Of a stretch of DNA of 64,000 bases, positions 38,001 to 50,800 are shown piece after piece. Position numbers and translations under genes: made by a program. Under the pieces are notes generated by a model. The model saw only the letters and a program-made list of their open reading frames with translations. It made no database searches and had not been told where the DNA came from. The stretch's first letter is position 1. Each line of letters begins with the position of its first letter. Origin of the DNA: Macrocystis pyrifera (taxonomy: Eukaryota; Sar; Phaeophyceae; Laminariales; Laminariaceae); assembly GCA_031763025.1 (NCBI GenBank), contig JASSKH010000009.1:434001-498000 (forward strand), in the 5' to 3' direction.

Positions 38001-41000
38001 AGGCGTTCCTTTCGAGATGCCGAGTGTTGGCGGTGCGCGCAGTCATTCGTGCCTAAGGAGCTTGCCTGGACCCAAGATGCATGGGTAGCCCTGCTGCGAT
38101 CGCTTGCCGACAGCTCTGTCTTGGAATGATGCTTATGAACCTCAAAGTCGATGGTCAACATTATCTCGTTCCCTATCAGGACCAATGGTTTTTATTATCA
38201 TTTTTTAGTTCACCTCCCACCAGCGCTATATTGTATGGTGGCGAAGTCAGGTAACGGAAGGCAGGTACTCAGTAGTGATTGTTTCCGAACGTAATCACCG
38301 TCGTAAGCGTTGAAACTTTTTCGATGTGTGTGTGGACGTGTATGTGTGTACTTCAGCCTCCATGATCCAACACCTTTGTGTAGTGCGCCACTTTCGTCGC
38401 ACCCAAGAGGGCCACTCCCGTTGGTGCTGATCGGGAGTCGTACCGTAGCCCTGGATACAGGTAAATGTGCATGTCTTACGCCTTCTAGTTGTGTGCGCTG
38501 CTTCATGGAGTCCGCGCACCTATAAATAGCTACGTCAGGCGAAGAGTCTTTTTGTTTGTTGTCGTGCTTTCTCATGGAGCTCATCCTTGCTGTACTGTTG
38601 TCCGCCGAGCCGTGGGGGAGGGGAGGGTGTACTCTTGTCATGCATGGCCGTAGTCGCATGACCGTAGCCCGGGGGGGCGGCAAGGGGAGGGAGCGGGGCA
38701 ATCTATTTCCGGTAGCCTTTTTAACCCTGTTGGAAAAAAATGTACCAGGTAGAGAGAAAAAGTGACCATTCGAGAGGACCAATATTGATATTTTTATTTT
38801 ACTGCTCATGCTGTTCGAAAGGTCATGCATGTTTCTGTACCCCTTGATTAGCATCGATATTGAACCCTGCGATTTTGCTGCTTCGCCGCACACACTGTTG
38901 TATTCCCATGCATGTTGCATGTCTTTCCGCCCCCGTAGGCCCAAACTATTTGGCCACCCACATCTTTCTCACACCCCGACGTTCTATTGTGTGTACGTGT
39001 GTGTTATACTACTGGCTGGGACATGTGTATATCATGTGTATGTTCTGTCAGGGATTTCTGAGTCTGCCGGAGTGGCGTTAGCTATGTTCGTGGTGCACGT
39101 GGCGACACTGACTGTTGTGTGTGTTACCTCAGCATTCTACGCCTTGTTCAACGTCAACACTCTCCAGGACAATTTGAAGCAGGTTCGCTGTGCACGATGT
39201 TGTAACGCAAACTTGAAATGAATACTGCTGTACCATCAACTCAAAGCAGATACTGCCGTAATATCGACTTGCAACAGATACTGCATGGTCAACTTGAAGC
39301 AGATGCTGCCGTACGATCGACTTGAAACATATACTCTGTATCGGCAACTTGGAGCAGATACTGCAGTAACATGAACTTGAAATAGATGCTGTATCGTCAA
39401 CTTGGAGCAGATAGGCAGATACCGCTGTAACATCGACTTGAAGCAGACACGGTATCGTCAACTTGGAGCAGGTATGGTATCGTTGACATGAGGCAGATGC
39501 TGCCGTAATATCGACTTGAAGCAGATAGTGTAAGTCAACTTGAAGCAGATACTGTATCGTCAACTTGAAGCAGATACTGTATCGTCAACTTGAAGCAGAT
39601 ACTGTATCGTCAACTTGAAGCAGATAATGTACATTCAACTTGAAGCAGCTTCTGCTGTAACATCATCTTGAAGCAGGTAATGTATCGTCAACTTGAAGTA
39701 GCTTTTACTGTATCATCGTCTTCAAGCAATTACCAACTTTCTAGAAAAACAGCAGCCCCGCTCGTGGATCTGGCTAGTGGATAGGATTGAATCAGCCAAG
39801 AGGATGCCTGATTCTTAGTTTGCAAAGTAAAGCCAGCAGCAATATCAACTTGAAGCAGGTACCAATCGTAATATCCAAATATGAAATTGTCATGTACTGT
39901 AATGCCAACTTCAAGCTGCTAACACCTGTGGCGTTAAGTTGAAGCAGGGGACGTTTCACTTCGCTGTGGAGACATGCCACACTAGAGGGGGTACTTCTCG
40001 GCTAAAATATTTCCACATGTCGGACAGATTACGATTTATCTATCTATCTATCTCTCTATCTATCTGATGTACATCATCTAGATCCTAACCTGCCGCTATG
40101 GGATGTTGTCCAGGATCTGCATAGTACAGATCCAATCCAGGACACATGTGCTAGATCGTGCAGAGTATACGGCTCCCACCCGGCAACATGAGCTAGATCA
40201 TTCAGATCAGGAATACACCTGCCCTGAAGGGTCTAGATCATGATCTGTCTGTAGATGATCTGTCCGAGGCGTGCAGTTGATACTATGGCTGCTTGCCACA
40301 CATAGGGGTAGCACTGGTACTGAGGCATGTGTTTGGCCGAAACATTCATGATCGACGGGGATGCTCAGCTCAGGAGCTACATCCCAAACACGATTGGAAA
40401 CCCCTCAACCTTTTCCATTATGACTATTAATGTAATTATTGATTGTAGTGTATTTAGGCCAAGGATGGTTCGTCGGGTGAAATTTTCATTTTTTTTTCTT
40501 TTCTCGAAGACCTCCTTTCATGAGGAGCCTAACCCTAACCCTAACCCTAATGAAGGTGCTAGTGTAGTGGTGGTGCTGTTACGGGGGACCATAGTAAATA
40601 GGACCTACGGTACACACAAAAACCTATATTTTTCCTATTTTTACTAACAATATTTGGTCCTGTTTACTATGTATGGTCCCTCGTAATAGTGCTATCATAC
40701 CTCGCCCTTGCCGTAGCAGGTAGGAGCCGCTATCACCTGAGGAGACATCGAAATGCATTTTGAATCTCGTTTGCGTTTTTCTCTCTACCAATAGTGTGTT
40801 TACATGCCTAGCCCGTGGTTGATGCCCATTGTGGACGGGATTGTTCTGAATTGTCGAGAGGGGTATCCAACCCGCCGGGGACTTGAGAGGAGAAAGTTGA
40901 CGATACAAATTGACGATTACCGCGACGACCACTGCGTTCTTGGTAGGGTGATATTCTACAACATGGTGTCCGACTTTCAATGCGCGGAGTCGTACGGGCA

Positions 41001-41861
41001 CGGGTGCAGCATGATCCCACCCGTACTGCCGGACGCTGATGCTGCTTGCTCTTACATAGGCAGCTGATGACACAAACGATGTACCAGGTAATTGTTTTGG
41101 TCGCTTTCTTCAACACCCGAAGGGAATCACTACACTGAGCGTGCATTGTTTCTCGCGATCGGTTTGCTCTTCGGTGATTTATATAGAAATCTTCACGCTG
41201 ACATATGAGAGAAGATGTAACCTCCCCTGTGTCTGTCGCTGTTGCTGTTCTCCCATTGAAGTCATAGCCATGGGCACCTGTATTCCGTGGCCACAAGAGA
41301 GGCTCCAATGACTGGACAGAAAGAATTACCCTCAGGAAAACAGATGTTGAAAAAAACAAACTATTACATTACGCATAACTTAATGAAGCAAATCGTGGAA
41401 CCTGATACTTTAAACGTTACCTTCGGGGCATGGGTCATTGAGTCAGTCTACTAATTACTACTACTAGTAGTAGTACTGTAGTGTGTTGCGTGTCAGAAAA
41501 GCGCGATGATGGATTGGGCGCTCATCGGTGACGCTGGGGGGACGAATTTCCCGTGTCTCCCGTTATCGAAAACCTATTTTGCAGCAATAGTGTACGTAGC
41601 AATAGTACGTTACACAACAGCAGTAGCACGTTGTACAGCTGTGGGTGAAGCCGGCTTCTACTTTATGGTCTTGATCTTTCGCGGCAGGTATATACCCGAT
41701 CTGTATGATCTAGCTCGTGTTGCCGCTTGGGATCCGTAGAATCTGCATGATATAGGACATGTCTTCCGCGTTGCATCTGTACTTGTAATACAGATCCTGC
41801 ACAGCTATCAAAACGGCAGGTTAGCTTCTACAGTAGATGATCTACAGCAGTAGATAAATAA

Positions 41862-41892
<31 letters not shown>

Positions 41893-44800
41893 CAGTAGAT
41901 ATATAGATAGAGATATCGTGATCTATGTGTCCGGCGTGTGGAAAGGTCTCCTTTTTTTGGTCCCGTCTAAACGAAAGGCTACGGTAGATTCGCCCCTTTT
42001 TCGAGAATATTGCGAATCGCTCGTTTGTTTACCTATCACAACTCCACCAGCGCACAAAGATGACGACAGTTACAAACTTATCCACCGGCGTGAGTATGTT
42101 TTTGATATTACGGGGGCTATATAGTGCAATATAGCGATCAGGATTCAAGATGGACCCCAAAATCGTATACCCCCCTATTATTACTGACCGAATTTGGTTC
42201 TGATTACTGTCTTTTCTAGTAATGGAGGTAATAGCAGTACATTTTCGAAACACGTGGTACCTAATGGACGTGCGTTTTTTTTTCTCGTTTGCGTTACGCC
42301 TTCCACGTGACAGGATTTCCCCGACGTGATGGTAGGCGGTAGCATCGTGGAGGGGAGCTGGATGACGGCCATTTTGTTCGGGGTTTCAAGCGCCATGCTT
42401 GGCGTTTCGGGCTTCGAGTCATCCTCGCAGGTACATGTTTCGACGCCGACAGCGAGAACCCACTTTTTACGAGCACTGCACAATTTTGCAGTACCTGGTC
42501 GATGCTGCTGATTGTGTTCCTGTCTGCAGTGATGCTGTTGAGTATGTGTTGTTTCGTGTTTTTTTTGTTCGATCTGGTGTAGTTTGATATGGTATGGTAT
42601 GGCGTGGCATGGTGTGGTGTGGTACGTCGTGTGAACTACAACCGGACTAACTTCACCTTTGGGAATAGGCGTGGTTACCAACGCAGGGAGTGGTGAAATG
42701 TCAGCAGCTGCTGGCTTCGCGGGGATTGTCATTTTTCGTTTGCCTTCTTGCTGCTACTAACTACAGCCTTTTGCGAGAGAACATCCTAATATTTGTATTA
42801 ATACGTAGTATTAATAGTAGTGGACATATCGGGGGATACTTACATAGTTTTTGGATCCGCCGTGGCCCCCCGTATCAGTATCAGGTATACGTCTGTTTTG
42901 GTACCGTCTTCCACGCCAGAGACCTGTCCGCAAAACTTAGCTATTCAATATTCAGAACCATTTGATATACTCGGGAACACAATAATACGATAATAACTCA
43001 GAAACACAATAATACGCTGATAATACCCAAAGCTGTCCGATGTTGTTGTCGTTTGTTGTTGTTTCGTTTTTCGTGTCTTTTGTTGCTGTTTCGTTTTTCG
43101 TGTGTCGGTGCTTCTCAGTTTGTTGAAGAACAGGCCAAGGGAGTCTTCGTCAAGACTCTTCGCAACATGCAGGCAAGAACGAAACGAGGTTATCATAGCG
43201 TTCTATTAATAGTATTAACAGTGTTGCACTCAGGGCAAACCGCAGATCTTGGATGGTTGTTTTGTTTGTTCCAGTCTTGAATGGTCTATTTTTTGTCTAT
43301 TTTCTTGTCATGTCACGCCGTACTTGTTTTGGTGGCTGCAATCGAACTCGTCATGAAACAAACAGTAACAGGCGCTGGTCGGTTGGATGTAGAAGACGCG
43401 TGTTGGATAAAGTTGCCAGCCGAGATTGAAAAAGGTGGGAGATACAAAATGAAACGAAGTAAGTGCATACTATGTAGAATGCTGTGACGACCACGAGAGT
43501 TCTAATGTCTCCATGCTACTGGCCATAGGCTAAACAGTCTATCCCTCATCATAATACTGCTCTTGCTTACTCCCGCTCTCCCTCGCGCTTTCTTTCCTTT
43601 CTGCACTCACGGCTGGTGCTGGTGGTTCGCAGTGGGGCGTGGCGGTGTTCAATCCCGCCATCTGTCTGCTGAGCTTGTGCGTACTGCCTATGGAAGAAAT
43701 AGTCCAATACAAGGTCCGTTCCCTTGGCTTCCACCGGTAAAAAAACTTGTCGAGCTCGATGCCTGGCAGTGTATTATATTGTAACGGGTGTGTTACCGAG
43801 GACCATGTTAATAGTAGTGTTCAGCACCAAATATCGTTTGTAAAACATACCTGGTAGAGAGGTAATGTGTTGCTTGGGTCCATCTTGAGTTCTGCTTTTT
43901 TTATGGCCCCCTGTGTTATTAGTGATAGTGTCTCTACAGTGAACCCGTTTACTACTTGCTGCAAACAAATAACCCGCCACACTCAATCCCAGTAGTTTTC
44001 CCCCCTAAAAGGTGGGTGCGGCTCTTCAAAGACTGTTGGTAGAGCTCATCTGGGGTCGTTAGGATCGCTCGCGCCAGTTTTTTTATTTTGTGTTGCCCTG
44101 TTTCGATGGGGTTTTTGTCCCTGCACATCGATGTAGCGCAAGCTATATAACACTACTGCTGTACTATTTATATACCTAGCGTTGTGAGTTGTGTTCAGTG
44201 TATTGTTAATGCGTAGTGCAGCCTGCTGTACCACATCACGTGCTACAACTTCGTCACACTACTGTGAAAGAGCTGTAGCGTTTACACAAGCATCGATTGG
44301 TGGCAAATCATGAGGTGCTGCGGTCGAAGGGCCACCACAGCCACCGCACCACACCAAGAAAAAATAGTAGTCTTGTTGTACATTATACGGTGAATATCCT
44401 CTCCGACGGTATGTCTCGCTCAGCCGCTTGTTTTCTGCGCGTTCCTCAGCTCTACCGTCATCACCATCCTCACGCACAACCCCACCCCCACCTTGACCCT
44501 CACCCCCCCCCCCACCACCCCCACCTCATCCTCGCCCCTCACCCTCACTCTCACCCTCGCCCCAACCTCCACGCCCCTCCCCACCCCCACCCTTACTCTC
44601 ACCTTCGCCCCCACTCTACCCCCCACGCCCCTCTCCATCCTCATCCCCCCCCCCCCACCCTCAATCTCATCCTCGCCCCCATCCCCACCCCACCCTCACC
44701 CCCCCCCTCCTCCACCCTCACTCTCATCCTCACCCCCACCCCACCCCCCCCCCCCCCATCCGTACTTCACCCTCACTCCCACCCTTTTTCACACCCACGC

Positions 44801-47800
44801 CCTCGCTCCCACCCCCTCCCCCACCCTCACCCCACGCCCACCCTCGACTTTCGCCACCACTCCTACCCGACCCGCACTCGACCCCCCCATGACCGTTTTC
44901 GGGGGGCGGGGGTGCAGCACTCTATGGTGGCATTCATGGCCAAGCGGGTGGGCTTCTGGGCAGGGGAGTGCCTGGGTTTTCAGGCGCCGGGGGTAGATCT
45001 GGGTGAAATGTTCGCACTTTGGGTATCACTGGACGCGTTCGTGGTGCTGTCGGGTGCTGTCTTGACAGCTTACGTGGGAATCAGCGGTCTAATCGCGAGA
45101 ATGGCGAAGGACCGCTGTCTCCCGCAGTTTATGCTCAGAAAGGTTAGTTTTCAGCCGGTCTTTTGCAGTTCATGTCCGCTAATGACAGCGTGTTTTGTCA
45201 GTCTCAAGCAGTTCCTGCTCTGATATTGTCGGCATTTTACCGCAATGGTTGCTGAGAAAGATCAATCAAGTCAGTCTTTGGCAGTTTGTGTTCCGTAATG
45301 TCCGTTCGTTTTGTCAGTCTTGAGCAGCGTCTGCTCTGAAAGGTCAGGCAGATTTTGTCAGGCAGTTTTCTGCTATTTCTACTCCGAAAATCAGATAAGT
45401 ACCTGTAGTTTCTATTACTAGTCGATATTCAGCAGCTTAGGTTCAGAAATGTCACTTGAGTTTTGTCAGTGTTACACAGCTTCTGCTCTGAAAGCCCAGG
45501 CGGTTGTAAGCACTTTATGGTCAGAAAGCTTACTCAATCAGGTTTTAGTCAGTATTTAACAATTTATGCTCGGAAATGTCAGTCAATTCGTTTTGTCCGC
45601 CTTAAGGCAGTGTGTGCTCTGAAAGGTCAGAAAGGTTGCCATACATTTATGCTCAGAAAGGTCAATCAAGGGATTTTCTATTGATAATCAGTCTTGCACT
45701 GTTTTTGCTGAGGTAGCACCTACGTACGTACGTACATGTTCTGAGGCTGGTCATGCTGTGAACCGTAGACCTCACCCAACTATAATATCTCATCTCAGAC
45801 TTTGATCGAAATCATTGTAATCTCATCTAAGCCCGACATATCTAGCGAGACGGTATTGTATGGTGTCAGGTAGCAACATCGGATGCGAAGATGTTGGGTA
45901 GCTTCTGTGTGGAGCAACTCCGCCAGTGACAATTGTTCGGGCATAAGAGTACAGCCTCTATCGCAGCACGGCTCAAACGGCAGTTACTGTAGTTAGTTGA
46001 GCCAGTCCTCCGCTGTTTATGCTCACAAATATCAGAAAAGAGTCGGCCCTCCTCTTCCTCCTCCGCCTTCCCCCCCCTCCGTCTCCTCCTCAAAATCCCT
46101 CCTTCTCCTTCTTGATTTGTTAGTGCAGCATGCTGTGGCATGACCGACCCAGCCGCGACCAATGAAAAATATTGGTTGACAAGTTGATATGTATTTTCTC
46201 TCTAACCGGTTATTGGTGACTGTGCATGCCGACTGTATGTGCTGTATGTGCATGTCGATCGAGCAGAACGAATGGCGAGGAACGCACCACTACATCATAT
46301 TCGGGTTTTTCTTCCTGGCCGTCAGCCAAGTGCTCATTCTACAGGTATGGTAATGTGAACAGTACTGCTATCAATAGTAGGTGTAGTGGTAGTGGATAAT
46401 AGTAGTAGTGGTAGTAGTAGGAGGAGGAGGAGGAGGAGGAGGAGGAGGAGGAGGAGGAGGAGTAGAAGTAGGAGTAGTACCGGTAGCAACAGCACTAGCG
46501 GTAGTGGTATTGGTAGTACCACTTCCGGAGTCGAGGATTAACATGTGAATTATCTCCTTTCCTCCACACCGTCGAGAAAACAATAACACCCTGTGCAGTA
46601 CTGCTTAGCGTTAGGTGTTGCTGTTATCTCGCGTTGACTCATGACCATAACTTAGCCCGTGGTTGCAGAACAGGCCATAAACTGTTCCTTAAAGGAAAGA
46701 AAAAATCAACCATTCATAGGAAGAGGCATAGAAATACGAAACACAGCCATTGAAGAACTAATTAATGCAAAACAAAACCCGTTCGTGTGGTTCTTGCGTT
46801 TTGCGTCCACGGCCTCGATCAGGGGGATATCAGCACCTTGGCAGGCGTTTACACGTTCTCCTTCTTGGGCGTGATGACGCTTTTTCTCCGTCGGTACCAT
46901 TCTGCTGAAGTTCAAGAGGCCCTCGCTTCCTAGAGAGGTCACCGTCAGCTACGGCACTGCCCTCGTCGGCATAACATGCGTGAGTTAAGATAGTGCTCTA
47001 TGCTGGTAGCTGTCACTAGGAACTCGAACTCGCGCAACAGGATATTTGTAACTGTCGTCAACTTGTATGCGTTGGTGGAAGGCGTATGGTTGACGGTTCC
47101 ACATGAAGCAGGAGTCCCTACTTTTTGGGTGCCGGCAATATGATAAACCAATATTAGATTTCGCTCGAAATGTCTATTCACTTGCAGAGTGATGCGGGAT
47201 GGTATACCTTATACCACCACGGTACTACGGTTTGCTTGCTTATCAGGTGCTTTCGTAGTGCGGTAATTGTTATTATGTGCTGTTTTTATTTCAAACTTGA
47301 TGTTGTGGTTACGGGCTAGATTTCAGGACGATGAGCTAATTTAATAATATCATCATCGTGATAATCATCCTTATTACGATCGTTACCATCGCCATCACCA
47401 TCATCACGATGGTCATCGTTGCCGTCCTCAATATCATCACCATCATCATTCTTATCATGTTTCTTCGCTCCATCCAAACGAATGTATGATAGATGTACTA
47501 CAACTACAAGCAGTATGATGCGAAGACGAGCGCCTTATACCGTGGGAGGTGTCGGCCTTGGCGTGCGTGACGCTGCCTCGATGAACGTAGCGGGGTAGGG
47601 CCTCAATGATGGAGCTCTCGTCGCGTTCATCACGGCGATAGCGTCGCCTTCCGAATGACTTCCGGCTACCCCATCCCTAGCTTTAACCCGTGTTACCCTC
47701 TTTACGACTGCACTCCCGTTGCGGGGGCAACTTACTTGGAATTAGAGTGGAATTTATGTTTAAGGAGTGCGGCAGTATGATTATGTATTCACCCTATGAA

Positions 47801-50800
47801 AGTATTATCCTTAGTGTTTGCATGAGTCAATCGATTGCGCCATCCGCTCCTTAGCTTCGTCGTGTTTGCTTGCATGCTTGCAATCTTGCCCGCGTTAGGT
47901 CATCACCGCTTTTGTGGGGAATACCCTGAGCAAACCGGAGGTGGTCTCCTGGTTTCTGATATATTTCATGGCCGTAGGGTTCGTCGTCGTGCTGGTGTTC
48001 ATGAGGGTGAGGCTGCTCAAGATTCTGCTCAAGCTCGCCGGACCGGTCTGTATAGGTGAAAGTGCCGCCTTTAGTTCGTATTTTATTGTGTTTTTTTTTT
48101 TCGTTTGAATTGTTTTTAGTTGGGTTTTTTTTTACCCACTACCTACCAGGTATATGTAAGGCGAACAAACCTCTCCGCTACTGCTGCGACAAAACATCAA
48201 TACACTCCTCTACTCGTGTGATGCGATCTCCGACGTCATGGCACATACTACCAGGCATCATGGGGGGCTGGGGGGCGTTGTTAACGGGTGAAGCATGCCA
48301 GTTCACGCGCCATGTTCTGTTCCATTGGGAGAATAAAATTCCACACCCTGGCCTAATGTTTGCAGGGATTTGGGCAATTTTTCAATGTTTTAGTAACCGT
48401 TCACTTGCAAGTTGGTTGAGAGTGGAAACAATAAGTGCCTTTGTGTTTACCTTCCGAGATGCTGTGCTTTTTTAGCAAGGCTTTCCCAGGTTTTGTCGAC
48501 AGTTTCTCTTCTTGCTTTGTGCGTTGTACTCGTACTGTATTTTAGAACTGTAACTGCGTTTTCGGGCACAAAGTACGTGGAAATTGACTGGAATGACAAA
48601 CATCCCTGAGACGTCCACCGCGGTAAATGGTCTCCCCCCCCCCCCCCCCTCGCAGAGTCTGTGACGTCTAGCTTGAAGGACCAACTCCACGAACTTCAAG
48701 ACGAGCCATTTGTGTTCTTCTGCAAGCAGGCAGATACGTACGTGATCAACAAGGCCATACTTTACGTCAGGTGAAAAGATATTTACAGTAGTACTATAAG
48801 TATGCAGACACCTCATTAAGCTGTGAGATCAAGAATCATTTCATCATGTTCGGGGTGTCGCTTGACGTGGATGGAGCTGTCCGGTTCCCCGTCGCATTGG
48901 ACGGGACAATAGTTATTTTATTTTGGGTTGTGAAGTCAAACGTGCCTGTGCGTCAACCGAAAGAGACGGCACCATAGTACGATTCATTCTAATATATTTT
49001 ACCTGGTAGCCAGGATGTCGACCGTTTTACGTGGCATTTTTGTGTGGAATCGTACACAACATGCGAGAGAGAAGTAGAGCACTGCAAGCAACAAGGCCTA
49101 CGGCATAGGCTTAGCTGTGACGCCGTTGATCATCGTTGCGCTTGCTATCAATAGGACAAACGAAGGTCCGTGTCAACGACGGTCTGTGTGTGCCTGTCTT
49201 TGCGTGCCCTTGGGGCCGCATACCGCCAACTATTACACCGGCACTACACGAATCGATCTTGTTGGTCCAAATCATGTCCCCTCCGCCATTAGGGCGGAGG
49301 GGTCGGCCCTACTCCCTAGTACATGTATACTAGGAGCATCGATACAGCATTACCCTACGTAAGGCGCGATGCCTGAAGTACAGTGTGAGCAAAGGCCACA
49401 AAAGGGTCGTTAACGTATTGGGGTATGATACAAATTTTAACTGTCGTATTACCGGTATCTCCTTGGTGACCTTTCGGCCCTTGCAACATCGGAGATTTTT
49501 CGGCGCTAACAATACACTCCTGCACTGATATCTTGTCGTTGGTTCTTCAGTACGTTTTTGTGCGTATCGTCCACAAAAAAGAGCCGACATCGACCAGCGA
49601 AAAAAACACCACCGCCAAAGAGTCGACGCCTCCACTCACCGTGGAATTACTCAATTTTCAGTGTATATAGTTCTGTAATTTCAAGCGCATAACGCTGAAG
49701 ATCGCACGCGAATCTCCAACTGGAACGTCAAGCACGTCTTCAAACTTAAACCGTCAGCGCGGTGCTCAGCTCTTCGTTTACATTGGATATTAAACAGAGG
49801 TGAAATGCCGAACAACTGGCTTTTTGGGGGATATTTCCGAATGTAGGCGAATCTCCAGGTCATGAGATGTAGTAGGTACAAATAGCTGACCACCATGTTG
49901 GTTGCGCTAGGTGGTATCTAGCAAAACAAACCTGCCTTAAGTCTTTACGTTGCAGCGGAGGGCTGTGTCTTTGAAAATCGCACAATATGGGGAAGAAACA
50001 CGAAAAAGGCGAAAGCTTCGCATGGGCCATGGGCATGAAAAAAGAAGGCAGCCTTGAAACGGTATGCAATCGCTTCCGGCGAGAGGATCGGTGGCGACAA
50101 TATCCTAAGAGCGGCAGGGCGTGGAAGGGGCGACAGGTCGCGGCGCGTAGATGGTGCTATTTATGTTGTGTAATTACGCTTCGTGCAACAATGGTATGAT
50201 ATACCTGGTAAGTACTGTTTCGTACCGGTATTTTATAGCAGGTATACATGCACCAGGTATCAAGTGCGTGCAACATGCCCGAGCCCTCCGTGCTCGAGCC
50301 CCAGCCTTTCGCGGTCGAGCGTCAGTCCTCCGCGCTCGGGCCCGAGCCCAAGCCCTCCAAGCTCGGCCCGAGCCTTCCGCGCTCTAGCCCCATTCCACCG
50401 CGCCTAAGCCCAAGCCTACTCTTCTTTTCCCGAACCGCGAGCATCATTTCTTGGGTACGACGACAACATAGTGTTGTATAATATACATGGTATACCCATA
50501 CCTGTTAGTTTGTCGTATAATACGAAATGGTCTATTTAATCGTGCTCGTTAATCTGTACAGCAGGAGCACTTCCGCCCAAGTATTATGATGAAATGTTTT
50601 CTTCACTTTGTGTTGATTGGTTTGCACACGATGAAATAATTCTAACTAAGAACGTGCAAAATCATATTTTTGACCTCAAAAAGTACAAAAGCGCAGAGCC
50701 AAGGGTTGTTTCTAACGACCGAATGAAAAAGCAATAAACTCGCTATTTTGGGAGGTCCAAAAATCCAAAAAGTTGCCAAAACCTTCTATCGTGAAATACT

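Noticed and set aside
40808..41359. 183-aa minus ORF and overlapping plus ORF at 40804-41067
   Set aside because: Antisense pair inside a permease intron without recognisable domain or splice support.
44297..45223. 308-aa His/Pro-rich open frame on the plus strand
   Set aside because: It reads through the C-rich minisatellite and then into the real permease exon at 44918. The N-terminal two thirds are repeat artefact.
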